Assembly (NCBI RefSeq): GCF_038502225.1 | Contig: NC_091355.1 | Coordinates: 16,958,556-17,022,555, forward strand | DNA: 64,000 nucleotides | Reading direction: 5' to 3' | Origin: Cherax quadricarinatus | Taxonomy: Eukaryota; Arthropoda; Malacostraca; Decapoda; Parastacidae | In this document: in pieces, positions 11,664 through 21,244 of the stretch | Layout: every line of letters begins with the position of its first letter | Position numbering within the stretch: the first letter of the stretch is position 1 | The notes under the pieces: generated by a model | Told to the model about the DNA's origin: nothing | Database searches by the model: none | The model's input: the letters and a program-made list of their open reading frames with translations, nothing else | Program-made: the position numbers and the translations under genes

Positions 11664-12006
11664 GTTGTGGTGGGGGTTGTGGGTAGTAGGAGAGAGGTGA
11701 GCGGGATGATGGAGAAAAGGTAATGGAGGGTAGTGGAGGTGTGGGTGAAAGGGGGAAGGTGAAACAGTGGGTAATGGACGGTAGGGGAGGGAGAACCCTG
11801 ATGACTGGTATGGAGAGGGTAATTTGGATGGGTGGGTTGGTATCTATGGAAGCATTGAAGTCACTAGGGAAGATGTGAGCGGGGAAGAGAAGGTGGAGAG
11901 GGAGGTGATGGCGGAAAAGTAACGGAGGGTAGTGGAGAAGGTGTGGGTGGACGGGGGAGGTGAAGAAGTTGTGGAGGGAGGGTAAGGGAGTGGCCTCTTG
12001 ATCCAT
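9064..12006 (-). CDS. RTE-type LINE endonuclease-reverse transcriptase (980 codons, chimeric N-terminus)
   Basis: Residues from about 117 onward are an RTE-clade retrotransposon protein that nicks DNA and reverse-transcribes its RNA at the target. Endonuclease (APE-type) motifs are GDLNAKVG at 147-154, the conserved NDNG at 171-174, LLDYVLVD at 213-220 and SDH at 240-242. The RT palm has AFMDLEKAYDRVDR at 616-629 (motif A Asp), GLRQGCVMSPWLFNIFIDG at 675-693, and FADD at 725-728 with the catalytic Asp pair. The C-terminal RTE blocks are LLYGCEAWV at 848-856, LLRWFGHVERM at 908-918 and RGRGRPRKGWREGV near 937-949. Residues 1-116 are Pro/His/Leu-rich, encoded by flanking G-rich DNA, and only happen to be in frame. 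The true N-terminus, including the catalytic first endonuclease motif, is absent. The enzyme is therefore probably incomplete even though its RT looks intact. The ATG at 12006 has no special support. Confidence 0.85.
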   Translation of the reverse strand: MDQEATPLPSLHNFFTSPVHPHLLHYPPLLFRHHLPLHLLFPAHIFPSDFNASIDTNPPIQITLSIPVIRVLPPLPSITHCFTFPLSPTPPLPSITFSPSSRSPLSYYPQPPPQPKERNAEERERFWEMLSECIGAFEPSERVIVVGDLNAKVGETFREGVVGKFGVPGVNDNGSPLIELCIERGLVIGNTYFKKKRINKYTRYDVGRNDSSLLDYVLVDKRLLSRLQDVHVYRGATDISDHFLVVATLRVKGRWDTRRIEASGKREVKVYKLKEEAVRVRYKQLLEDRWANESIGNGVEEEWGRFKNVVLECSAEVCGYRKVGAGGKRSDWWNDDVKRVVREKKLAYEKFLQSRSDARREEYMEKKREVKRVVKQCKKRANERVGELLSTNFVENKKKFWSEINKLRKPREQMDLSVKNRRGELLNGELEVLGRWREYFEELLNVDEDREAVISCIGQGGITSCRSEEEPVVSVGEVREAVGKMKGGKAAGIDGIKIEMLKAGGDIVLEWLVQLFNKCMEEGKVPRDWQRACIVPLYKGKGDKRECKNYRGISLLSVPGKVYGRVIIERIKSKTENRIADEQGGFRKGRGCVDQVFTVKHISEQYLDKAKEVFVAFMDLEKAYDRVDRGAMWQMLQVYGVGGRLLKAVKSFYEDSEAQVRVCRKEGNFFPVKVGLRQGCVMSPWLFNIFIDGVVREVNARVLARGVELKDKESHTGWELSQLLFADDTVLLGDSEEKLQRLVDEFGRVCKRRKLKVNTGKSKVMRITKRLGDERLNIRLEGESMEEVNVFRYLGVDVSADGSMKDEVNHRIDEGKRVSGALRSLWRQRTLSLEAKRGMYESIVLPTLLYGCEAWVMNVAARRRLEAVEMSCLRAMCGVNIMQRIRSLEVRRRCGITKTVVQRAEEGLLRWFGHVERMERNRITSRVYQSVVEGRRGRGRPRKGWREGVKEVLCARGLDFQQACVSVFDRSEWRQMVFNT

Positions 12007-12240
12007 GGAGTTCGAGTTAGGTTGATGGGTACTTCATTTAGTTAATTTATAGAAAAAATGAAAACATTAAATATAATGGTATAAGTAGAAGTTAAAATTG
12101 TCTCTTATTTAGAAATATTTATCATGTAATATATTGTACAGAAATTAATTTTGTTCAGCAGCAAAATATTTTACCACTCACAATGATGGTATTGTGTAAA
12201 TATATCATAAGATGTTTTTATTTTCTGGATTAGTAAGAAA
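11664..12240. repeat. G-rich local repeat family, copy 1
   Basis: GGTGGAGG/GGGTAGTGGAG-type low-complexity DNA. It contains AGCATTGAAGTCACTAGG and CTCTTGATCCATGGAGTT followed by GGTACTTCATTTAGT. These words recur at 12.69-12.86 kb (CTCTTGATCCATGGAATT, GGTACTTTATTTAGT) and 13.49-13.85 kb (AGCAGTGAAGTCACTAGG), so the stretch is locally duplicated. It supplies the spurious N-terminus of the LINE frame. Confidence 0.55.
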
Positions 12241-12689
12241 AATGTATAAGATTGCCATGTCTTTTAATCCCTAAAAAGCTTACCATTTTAATGTGGTTGA
12301 GGAAGGAGAGGGAGTGTTCAGCCTGTGTGAGTATGGGGAAAGAGTGGGACGGTAGTCATGGTATTGTGTTGTTCTTTATAAGAGGTAATCCGACATGTTG
12401 TAGTAGGGTGAGTGATGAGGAGTGGGTGGGTGTGGGGGATAGTGAGTGTAGAGGGTATAGAGGATGTAGAGAGAAAGAGAGAGAGGCAAGAGAGGTTGAA
12501 CTGGAGCAGAGATGAGTGAGATGATGAGGATGAGAATTAAAGACAGGTTGGTCGTGGTCTTGGGTGTGGTGTGTATTAGGGTGTGACTGAATATGTATAC
12601 TGAGAGATTGTTTAGTATTTAATATCTTTTTCAGAGGGAGGGGATGATTTAGAGTGGAGAGGTAAGGTGATGGTGAGGCTAGTCTTGAT
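12241..12689. other. Spacer, no gene
   Basis: G-rich degenerate sequence (GAGTGGGTGGGTGTGGGGGATAG-like) without protein-like coding. Confidence 0.4.
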
Positions 12690-12860
12690 CTCTAGATGAA
12701 CTCTTGATCCATGGAATTGGTGTTGGGTTGGATGGGTACTTTATTTAGTAAATTTATAGGAAATTGAAGAGAATAAATTCATAACTTGGAGGTGGAACTT
12801 TAACAAGATATTATAACGAATTCAGAAATTTTAGTGAAATTATACTTTTATTATGGAAAA
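12690..12860. repeat. Local repeat family, copy 2
   Basis: Shares CTCTTGATCCATGGA, a GGTTGGATGGGTACTT stretch and the following AT-rich tail with copy 1. The remaining 12860-13480 is AT-rich with a weak two-copy repeat (ATAAGGTTGATACTAGTGT and ATAAGGTTAATATTAGTGT near 13281 and 13357). Confidence 0.5.
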
Positions 12861-13489
12861 ATGATGAATTTAAGGAAAATCGAAATGTTTACCAACTTTA
12901 CTTGAATACTAAGAAATAAATTTTCCCACGGAACCTTAACAAGATATTGAATTTATTCTGAAAAATATTGAATTTATACTGAGAACGGGGTTTGATATTA
13001 TGAAAAGAAATAGGGGAAAGGAAAGAACATCGATATTAATAGGAGAATTAGAGTATAGTAATGAGAGAAGACATGGAAATGAAGGGTGTGTGGTACAGAA
13101 GAGGGATAATCTCCCTCTGAAATGGTTAGAGGGGGAATGCTAATTATTGCGTCACATTACATCCAACGTGTTGTAGCTGTATGACGGTGAGAGGAACTTC
13201 GTTGTGGGGGTGTGGAGAGTAGGTGGGGTTGCCATAAGGTCTACTACAATGCTGTAATATGCACCTTAAGATTCACTGATATAAGGTTGATACTAGTGTA
13301 CTAGTGTGATTTAAATAATGCCTCGAAACACTTGTGCGTCTAAATACCCCCAATGAATAAGGTTAATATTAGTGTGATTTGATTATATAAATATCCCTTT
13401 TAAGCGTACCAGCTAGGAATGGTCTCATAAGTCACTAGTTGCATATCACATGGGTGATAATTATCCCGTAAGGTATTGCGCAGTGCACC

Positions 13490-13850
13490 ATAGTGTGGGG
13501 GAGTCTAGTAATCGGGAGAGGTGGAATTAGGTGTGGTAAGGAGGGGAGACTGTTACATATGAAAGCAGTGAAGTCACTAGGAGAGGTGTGGGTGGTGGAG
13601 AGGGGTGGGAGGTTTGGGGAGGGAGTTGGTAAGAGAGGGGAGGGGGGTGCGGAGGGAAGGGGGATGTGAAGACGGTAGGGGGAAAAGTGAGGGTGGTGGA
13701 GTTGGTTGTACAAGATCATGCTTACTAAAGGTTGATCCAGGGTATGGAGAGGGTGGGAGGTTTAGAGGAGGGAGTGGGAGTATGGGGATGAAAGGGTAGG
13801 GAGGTGGATGGAGGTAAGGTGAAGATGGGGAGGAAGGAAATTATGAATTA
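13490..13850. repeat. Local repeat family, copy 3
   Basis: G-rich block with GAAAGCAGTGAAGTCACTAGG, GTGGTGGAGAGGGG and a related tail. It corresponds to the middle of copy 1. Confidence 0.5.
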
Positions 13851-13854
13851 TAAA

Positions 13855-13960
13855 AAATAATAATCCGGGAAAGGCCCTTTTTTAGGGTACCCCTCAAAAA
13901 TTCCCTCCCCCCCCCTAAAAAAAAAAAAAGAGCTGGCCACTCTGCCGCCTTTCCCCCTGC
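13855..13960. other. Probable low-quality patch
   Basis: A short stretch with inflated homopolymers (C9-type and A13-type runs) and broken words, looking like the unpolished sequence right of 36.5 kb, inside otherwise clean sequence. Confidence 0.4.
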
Positions 13961-15390
13961 TGAGAATCTTGACTGCTCGTAAATTCGGTCAAGCATCTAA
14001 GTTGCTGGGAATACTTCGGGTCACTCTAAAATACATCATAATTTACACCTGAAAAACTGGGGATTGGTCTCAAATCTGCACAATGAAATCACACTATGTG
14101 AAAGCATGAGGCGTGACAGGCACAAAACGCCTCCAACGAAAAGCAGGGGAGCACTGGGAATACTGAGAACCCAATAAGTGGAAAGGGACCCTAAAGTTTT
14201 TACCACCCTACCTCCATACATACGGTAAATTACCACAGCTCTTAAGCAGTCTTCAAAAGGGAACTGAATGTCTTTTTTAAATCATTTGCTGATTAGTTGG
14301 GCTGTGGAGCATATGTTAGACTGATCGACTTGGTCGATCGGGCCAGCAATAGGGAAGCCTTGTCAAGGATAAGGCTGTGAGGGCACCGACCCCTGGAAAC
14401 TACTATAGATGACCTACAGGTAACGAACCACAAAGACAATAGAGAGAAAGTCGTATACTAATCTGGTAAAAAAAATTCAGGTAAATATATTAATTGGATA
14501 TAAAACGATTTAAAACATGAACACAGACTAAAGTATACAGTTAGGGAATGATATAACAACGATAAACATTGAAAAAACGAAATGTGAGAAAGTGTGGGGA
14601 CTCTAAAGAATGTCTTTCCTGGTGAACAGATGAAAAAGAGAAGACAAGACCTACATTGAAACCCATAACAAATATTCTCAGCATCTTTACCCATAGTAAC
14701 ATGAATCAATGACTCCAAATTTCGATATTATAGATATGTCAAAGTTGAAACTTGGAATTAAAGAGGAAGTAGTATGAGATAAAAAAAAAAGATGGGAAAT
14801 AATTTTGTAAAATAAATAGCAAAGAAAGATAATCACGAGAAGAACTCTCTTCATTTAATTAAATATTAACGACTAGTAAAATTGTACCAACACGAACATG
14901 AAGAACTCAGAGGTACAGTAAACAACGCACTGGCTTGCTAGCCCTCCGTTCGGTGAGTTAACACATTTTTAGTCACAGATAATATCCAAATGGGTAATCA
15001 GAAACTGGTTATCTCGCTAGTTAATCTTAAACAGGTAATCATACATACAAATTTCATCAAAATATATCGCTCTAGTTTTTGGTTCCTTCCGTCATCCTTC
15101 CAATAAAACACTTTCCCTGGACAAGTTAATCACAGGTGTCTGTTACAGTCTCGATTCTATTTAAAAAATGGCACTTCGATTTCGCATGGCGTTTCAGCTC
15201 CAAAATCAGGTTTATGGAACACACCTAACTACAGGGATTGCCATGACTTGTTCAGTTTATAGTCTTCATGGTGCTTTTGTTTTGCATACTAAGTGGTAAA
15301 CCTTCCATCACCTCGACGAAATAACGTATTCTCTACATGCATGAACACGATAATGCAAGTTTTAAGCTTTCATTGAGGAAATGTTTCACT
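13961..15390. other. Intergenic, no gene recognised
   Basis: Ordinary AT-rich DNA. The segment at about 14290-14400 (GCTGTGGAGCATATGTTAGA, GGTCGATCGGGCCAGCA) looks like a degenerate interspersed repeat. The short open frames are without recognisable motifs. Confidence 0.4.
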
Positions 15391-15394
15391 CTGT

Positions 15395-15395
<1 letters not shown>

Positions 15396-15430
<35 letters not shown>

Positions 15431-15520
15431 TATTATTTTTATATTATTATTATTATGTTCCCTGAGGAGCACTTAACCCATATGGATCATACAGTGCCTG
15501 TGGAATGAGATTTAATCAGA
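15396..15520 (-). repeat. (TTA)n tail plus SINE-like end, minus strand
   Basis: On the minus strand, TTCCACAGGCACTGTATGAT then ATGGGTTAAGTGCTCCTC runs into AAT repeats. It matches the end of the dispersed family at 18.0-18.17 and 29.7-29.81 kb. Confidence 0.6.
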
Positions 15521-16780
15521 TTTTTTTCTACACATAGATAACATATACATTGTGAACACCACTCAGCTATTTTGAAAGTCTTATTGCCTACAGTCATTCA
15601 AAATACCCAGAACTCACCAGCTGTAGGATGCTGGTCTTCGTGTTCCACAGAACTTCAACAAGCTTTGACCTGAGACAGCGCCAAAGGTACAGTGCGCACC
15701 TTTGCTTTTGTACCATCACATATTGTGATTTAGTGGAGCGGCAAGACAGCGGAATCCTTCGGTCGAATGAACAAAAGCTCCACTGAGTGGCTCATCCCAT
15801 GTTAAGATCCGCGTCAGGAAATTCCTTTTATATTTTTCCTGAGAAATATAAATACCTCCAGTACGAGATGTTTATATAAAAACAGATGTTATCTAGTTGC
15901 TTAATAATGACATTCGGTAAACATAATTTGTTATTAGCACGCTATTCTTTTTTCCCTACTTATTTAATTAGATGATTTTACTAATGTGTTCCTTATTTTA
16001 TTTTTAGTTATTATTAGTTTTTCCAAATTTTGTCGAATATTGTTCTTTTTATAGATTTTTTTATATTTTATTTATATTTTCTATTTTATGTGTATTTTCT
16101 ATTATAAAGATTTTCTTGATTATATTCTAGTTTCTTAACATTTATTTTTTATACTTTATTGATATTTTGACCAATATATTTTTCGTTTATTGATTTTCTA
16201 TATTTATAATTAAATTTTTGCTATTTATTGATGTTTATTCAAATTGCTTTGTCTCTTTCTCCATCTCTCATTCTATACTCATTCTCTCTTCAAATAATCT
16301 TTCCTTTCTTTTTGCTTCACCTCCCCTCTGTCTCCAAATTTCCTCCTTTCTCTTCACTCTATATCATTAACCAGTTCCTTCCTTCCTTTCCACTGACCCT
16401 TTCCCTCTCTTCTTCCCTCCTGCTCCCTATGACCGCAGATATAGCTCATTAGGCAACTTTCTTTCTATATTACCCATCGTACAATACATTATCCACAATC
16501 AAAGCCTAACCTCACCTCCCCCTCCCCCCCACCCGCACACTGAAAACCGTCATTACCATTCAAAACCATTGAATCTTCTCGTCACCCAACAAACTGTTGA
16601 TGTCACCTACAAATTTTTGAGACAAAAAATCGTCATCACAGGTAAACCTGGGAATATTTATGCCGTAACAAGTAGATTTCTCACCGAATTAGTTCTTACG
16701 TATGAATGGTAGAGCCACAGAGCCACCTGGCAAGATGCCATGGACCACCGGTCGCCTATAAGGCATCACTGGCCAATGAA
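15521..16780. other. Intergenic, T-rich then CT-rich low complexity
   Basis: About 15940-16220 is T-rich and 16240-16440 is CT-rich, giving a Ser/Leu/Pro open frame with no protein character. No gene seen. Confidence 0.5.
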
Positions 16781-16794
16781 AAGGTAAATTTACG

Positions 16795-16857
16795 TTTCGC
16801 CCACACAGTGGGCTATATCAAGTTTGTGACTTGATAAACCCCATTGTGTGGGCAAAA
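16795..16857. repeat. Near-palindrome of two PLE-type ends
   Basis: Arms of 29 bp (16795-16823 and 16829-16857) match at 25 positions with a 5-bp loop. Each arm, read outward, goes ACTTGATA, then a GC-rich stem word (CCCACTGTGTGGG or CCCCATTGTGTGGG), then CGAAACGT or CAAAATGT. This is the terminal sequence of decapod PLEs and resembles half of a hammerhead ribozyme. See the ncRNA entry for 16829-16864. Confidence 0.6.
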
Positions 16858-16864
16858 TGTAGTC
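16829..16864 (+). ncRNA. Degenerate hammerhead-like motif
   Basis: TTGATAA, one extra A, a C-rich/G-rich hairpin (CCCCATTGTGTGGG), then CAAAATGTAGTCA. It can be laid on the hammerhead order CUGANGA, stem II, GAAA, stem III, cleavage GUC-A. The GAAA is altered to AAAA, so activity is unlikely. The opposite-strand arm (16823-16789) keeps GAAAC but has TTGATAT. Confidence 0.3.
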
Positions 16865-17057
16865 AATTAAGGATCGCATTGTACTGCATTTGTGTTTATT
16901 TTTCCATCGATTCCTTATTTCATACCATTTATTTCCATTTGTTAATTCATTAAAAAATAATTTTAAGAGTACAGGAAGTGAAAATAGTGCTGAAAGAACC
17001 AGAAACTATAGTACCTCAGTGTAAAGAACAAAAAGGAACAATTCCATGACTGGAACA

Positions 17058-17188
17058 ATACACAAGTAACCCGCACATAGGAGAAAGAAACTTATGACAA
17101 CGTTTCGGTCCGACTTGAAACAGTAACAAGATACACCCCGAAATGTCGTCATACATTTATTTCTGCTATGTGCGGGTTATTTGTGTAT
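17058..17188. repeat. Inverted repeat of a PLE-type end, 49-bp arms
   Basis: Left arm 17058-17106 and right arm 17140-17188 share ATACACAARTAACCCGCACA, TATGAC and CGAAAYGT in inverted order, about 85% identical, with a 33-bp spacer. Reading outward, each arm gives CCGAAAYGTYGTCATA, the 3' half of a hammerhead-like core with its GUC-A site. No element body lies between them. Confidence 0.6.
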
Positions 17189-17199
17189 CTCATTGTGTA

Positions 17200-17775
17200 T
17201 ACTCTGAGAGTATACTTTAGTCCCTAGGATAGGAATCAAAGCTTTCTTGAATGGCGTAGAATTGGCTCAATGCAGCCTTAATGACCCAATTAACTTAGCA
17301 AACCTACCGGCTATCGAGAGAGTAACAACAATTTGGGATGGGTGGTGTTGCACACAGCCCGAGTTTTCATGTCTGGTATAAACACTGTAGGAGACTCGCA
17401 ATTTCTGCATTTGCCACGGGAACTTCGATCCAGTTAAGTGTCATGTTGTTCCAGTGTTAAAATCATTACCTCTTCAATATTTATCTGATTCTCGAAGAGT
17501 TAACACTTTTTTCTCTGCCACTTTTTATGATTTCCCTGTAAACGTATACAAGTTAGTTGTATATGTATGGATACGTAATGCTGAGGTAGCCAGAAGGAAA
17601 TTGCCCGTTGGAGTAGAGTTACATTATTTCGTATCCACCTGGGAATGAAATCCCAGGAATATTTTATATATTCATCCTCTGGGAAGGAAAAAAATCAGAT
17701 TATTTTTTTGCAATATACATTATGAACTTGCCGATGTAATATAAGAGAATTGTCTTATATTCTGTATTAATGAGT
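17200..17775. other. Intergenic, no gene recognised
   Basis: AT-rich. A 64-codon frame at 17454-17648 has no recognisable motif. Confidence 0.4.
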
Positions 17776-17779
17776 CAAA

Positions 17780-17811
17780 TTTGCTAATTGACCAGATTTA
17801 CTTATTCGGCA

Positions 17812-17814
<3 letters not shown>
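17780..17814. mobile_element. TIR-element right end
   Basis: TTGCTAATTGACCAGATTTA followed by CTTATTCGGCACGA matches the right end of the element at 7957-8335 and stops at (TA)n. Confidence 0.6.

Positions 17815-17897
<83 letters not shown>
17815..17897. repeat. (TA)n microsatellite
   Basis: About 41 TA units. Confidence 0.97.
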
Positions 17898-17899
<2 letters not shown>

Positions 17900-17999
17900 C
17901 TGAATGCAAAACTATATGTGGAACACGAGAGAAAATCTTTTGTATTTCGTCTCCTCGTACATACAATGGAATCATTACGAGGCCTCATGCTAACCATCC

Positions 18000-18175
18000 T
18001 ATTTTGATATCCTACCCCTTGAGGAAGGTTCCTTGGTGTCGGTGAGGGGGCTCTTGATCCAAGGATTTGAAAATAACCTTCCCTTCCTTGGGTCAAAGTT
18101 TTGCTGTCTATTTCTCCAGGCGTTGTATGATCCTTACGAGTTTAGTGCTCCTGTATGAATGTAACAATATCTCTG
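18000..18175 (+). mobile_element. Dispersed SINE-like repeat
   Basis: GGGGGCTCTTGATCCAAGGA, then CCAGGCGTTGTATGATCCTT and ACGAGTTTAGTGCTCCTG. The same order occurs at 29695-29815 and, reversed, at 15396-15520. Small size, conserved ends and an A/T-rich tail suggest a SINE, but no convincing Pol III boxes are visible. Confidence 0.5.
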
Positions 18176-18215
18176 ATATTTAGAAAAAAATTAATTTCTT
18201 GTTTAATCATTTTTA

Positions 18216-18605
18216 TTCCGTGTAAAGATTCCCCCAAACATCTTGTCAGACTGTATTCTGTGTGAAGATACCCCCAACAACCTGTCAGGATTTTTTCTGT
18301 GTGAAGATACCCCCAACATCCTGTCGGGATTTATTGTGTGTGAAGAGTGTGAGATACTCTCAACGTCCTATCAGGATTTGTGTCTGAGGACTGTGAAGAT
18401 ACCCCCAACATCCTTTCAGGATGAAGACATTCCTAACAACCTGTCAGGATTTATTCTGTGTGAAGATGCCTCCAACCTCTTGTCAGGATTTATTCTGTGT
18501 GAAGATACCCCCAACAACCTGTCAGGATTTATTCTGTGTGAAGATGCCTCCAACATCTTGTCAGGATTTATTATGTGTAAAGATTCATCCTATCAGGATT
18601 CACTC
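18216..18605 (+). repeat. 39-bp minisatellite, about 9-10 copies
   Basis: Unit close to GTGTGAAGATACCCCCAACA plus ACCTGTCAGGATTTATTCT. The 39-bp length is a multiple of three, so the array stays open in several frames and yields a 13-residue repeat. Units vary and some are shortened (for example near 18340-18400 and 18575-18600). There is no promoter, splice or start evidence for a gene. Confidence 0.85.
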
Positions 18606-18903
18606 ACAGCAGCAGACATTGGTGTAAATTGCATTTCTCCAATGTAAGGCTTCGTGTGGATGAAATTCTATTCTCTCCGATAAACACATTTGAAAAAGTA
18701 ATAAATAATTCAGTCTTTTTTTTCATATAACTTAATATGCTAAACGAAAGAAGAAAAATCACATTTATATTGTCCGTTTCACTTATTCCGTCAGAGGGAC
18801 AACTCAAAATCGAAAGGGACACTACTTTGTTTTGACACGAAATGATAAATATGCTGGGGAATTGAAAACTCTGACACTTTCTTTTGTTTTAGTGGAAGGG
18901 AAG

Positions 18904-18956
<53 letters not shown>
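18904..18956. repeat. (GT)n microsatellite
   Basis: About 26 GT units running into GAGA. Confidence 0.97.
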
Positions 18957-18963
<7 letters not shown>

Positions 18964-19067
18964 AAGAGACAGAAAGAGAGAGAGCGATGTAGGTAACATC
19001 TCTTAGTTTATAAATAAAGTTACGAACCCTAAGCTTAACCTTGCAACAGCCTGTGTAAACCCAAATA

Positions 19068-19071
<4 letters not shown>

Positions 19072-19154
<83 letters not shown>
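19072..19154. repeat. (GA)41 microsatellite
   Basis: Long pure GA tract. Confidence 0.97.
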
Positions 19155-19156
<2 letters not shown>

Positions 19157-19259
19157 GGAGGATAAGGGACAGAGACAGCGGGAGAGGGGGGGGGACTAAA
19201 ACTAAAATTTAGACTCTCACCAGTTTTGTGTATCTTCTGTCATCGTCTCGGCTTTTTCT

Positions 19260-20090
19260 TCTTTGTCTTGAGTTTTGCTTAACGAAATGTAAACAAGAGG
19301 GAAAGGAAGCTGGTGGCTGGGAGATGGAGGAAGGGGAGGAGGTAAGGGGAGGGATAGGAAGGTAAGAATCCGAGAAGAGATGGATGGGGATTAGCGAAGG
19401 ATGGGAAATGGTAAAGGGAGAGAGGGAAAACGCTAGAAGTTAATAGAAGAGAGGGAAAAGTAAGGCGTAAGGAATTTGTGGGGAAATGCAGAAGTTGTGG
19501 GGAGGAAAAGACAGTAAGAGGAAAGAGGAGAATGAGTCGAGGATAAAACGAGAAAAGGAGAGAGACTGATGGGAAGGGATGACCGAGAAGCTTAAGAGGG
19601 TGAATGGAAGAGATGGAAAAAAGCTGGAGAAAAAGATGGGAAGGAGAGAAGGTGAAGGGGAGGAGCTGAAAAAAGAGAATGGAGTGAGAGAGACTGAAAG
19701 GGAATGAATGGAGTGGAAGAGACTGAAGGAAAAAGAGTGGAGTTGAAAAGACTGAAGGAAAAGCATAGGGTGGAAGAGACTGAAGGAAAAGAATGAAGTG
19801 GAAGAGACTGAAAGGAAGGCGGAATAAGAGGCGAGGAAATATGAGCCAGGAATAAGATGAAGATTTGCCTGGCTAACCCCCATGAGATGTGTCTGTGTGG
19901 TGATGAGGGACGGAGAGATATAAGGGATAAAGAATAAGAAAAAGGAGAAGGAAAGATGAGGCGAGAAATGAGAGAGAGAAATGGGGCGAGAAACGAGAGA
20001 GAGAGAGAGAGAGAGAGAGATGAGGCGATATGTATGAGGGAAGGGAGAGTGGGAGAAAGTAAAGACTGCAAGGTGATGGGAAGAGATTTA
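19260..20090. repeat. Purine-rich degenerate satellite
   Basis: A GGAGAGA-type background contains a looser 33-36 bp repeat at about 19685-19815 (GTGGAAGAGACTGAAGGAAA, five or so copies) and a GA tract near 20003. Minus-strand Ser/Phe/Leu open frames are by-products. Confidence 0.6.
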
Positions 20091-20101
20091 CTCTCATATT
20101 G

Positions 20102-20355
20102 CCGCTAACGCCGCCGCCATCGCTGCCACCATCACTGCTGCCATTTCTGCTGCCATCGCTGCCACCATCGCTGCCGCCATCACTGCCGCCATCACTACTG
20201 CAATCGCTGCTGTCATCGCTGCCACCATCACTCCTGCAATCGCTGCTGCCATCGCTGCCGCCATCACTACCGCAATCGCTGCTGCCATCGCTGCCGCCAT
20301 CACTACTGCAATCGCTGCTGCCTTCGCTGCTGCCATCTCCGTCACCATCTCAGGC
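20102..20355. repeat. GCY-ATC triplet-based satellite
   Basis: Variant GCCATCGCTGCCGCCATCAC units with a higher-order period of about 36-39 bp, giving Ala/Met/Val frames on the minus strand and Pro/Ser/Leu on the plus. A (CAC/CAT)n tract also lies at 20640-20755. Nothing is recognised between them. Confidence 0.8.
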
Positions 20356-20829
20356 ATCTTGGGAACGTGATTAATATGGCATCATCCTACCAGTGTTCCA
20401 TTTAGCACGAAAACGTATTTGATTAACATTGAATTTTAATAAAATCCCCATCATTCTTGTCTTTTACCATTTATAGACGATCAGAGACAGCCTTGACAGC
20501 CACATTGGATTTGTAACCACGGGGTTATTTTAAACACCTCGGGGGTACAGTACTAGCTAAGAGTAAGTCTGCTTAGGTTCATTCATATTTACACCAGGCA
20601 TCTGAAATCAGCCTCACTATCACAATCATCAGCATCATAATCACGCCACCACCACCACTCACAGCACCGCACCACCATCATCACAATCACCACTACCTCC
20701 ACCACCGTCACCACTGTCATCACACCACCACTATTATCTCTACTACTATCACTGGAGTCACTGCTATGTCATTGTCTAACATGGTGCTTAAAACTCAGTA
20801 CCTTTTAATGTTTATAAAGATATATATAT

Positions 20830-21240
20830 ATAAAGTTTTTCTTCTTCTCTTTTTTAGAAAATGTCTACAGTAGAAGGGGTTACTAGCCCATTGCTCCCGG
20901 CATTTTAGTCGCCTCATACGACACGCATGGCTTACGGAGGAAAGATTCTTTTCTACTTTCCCATGGACAATAGAAGAAATAAAGAAGAACAAGAGCTATT
21001 TAGAATAAGGAGAAAACCTAGATGTATGTATATATATATGCATGTGCGTGTCTGTGAAGTGTGACCAAAGTGTAAGTAGGAGTAGCAAGATATCCCTGTT
21101 ATCTAGCGTGTTTATGAGACAGAAAAAGACACCAGCAATCCTACCATCATGTAAAATAGTTACAGGTTTCTGTTTCACAGTCATCTGACAGGACGGAAGT
21201 ACTTCCCTGGGTGGTTGCTGTCTACCAACCTACTACCTAC
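20830..21240 (-). mobile_element. RTE LINE 5' end, inverted segment
   Basis: Read on the minus strand from 21235, GGTAGACAGCAACCACCCAG through CCATGCGTGTCGTATGAGG and AAATGCCGGGAGCAATGG to AAAAACTTTATATA. It is colinear with 36024-36420, where the same sequence directly precedes the endonuclease start, so this is the family's 5' UTR. Its 5'-most base touches the sense RT segment starting at 21245, and its other end stops at a small TA tract. Confidence 0.8.
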
Positions 21241-21244
21241 ATGA

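Noticed and set aside
18216..18605. CRISPR-like regular repeats
   Set aside because: The units are contiguous with no unique spacers, and the context is eukaryotic.
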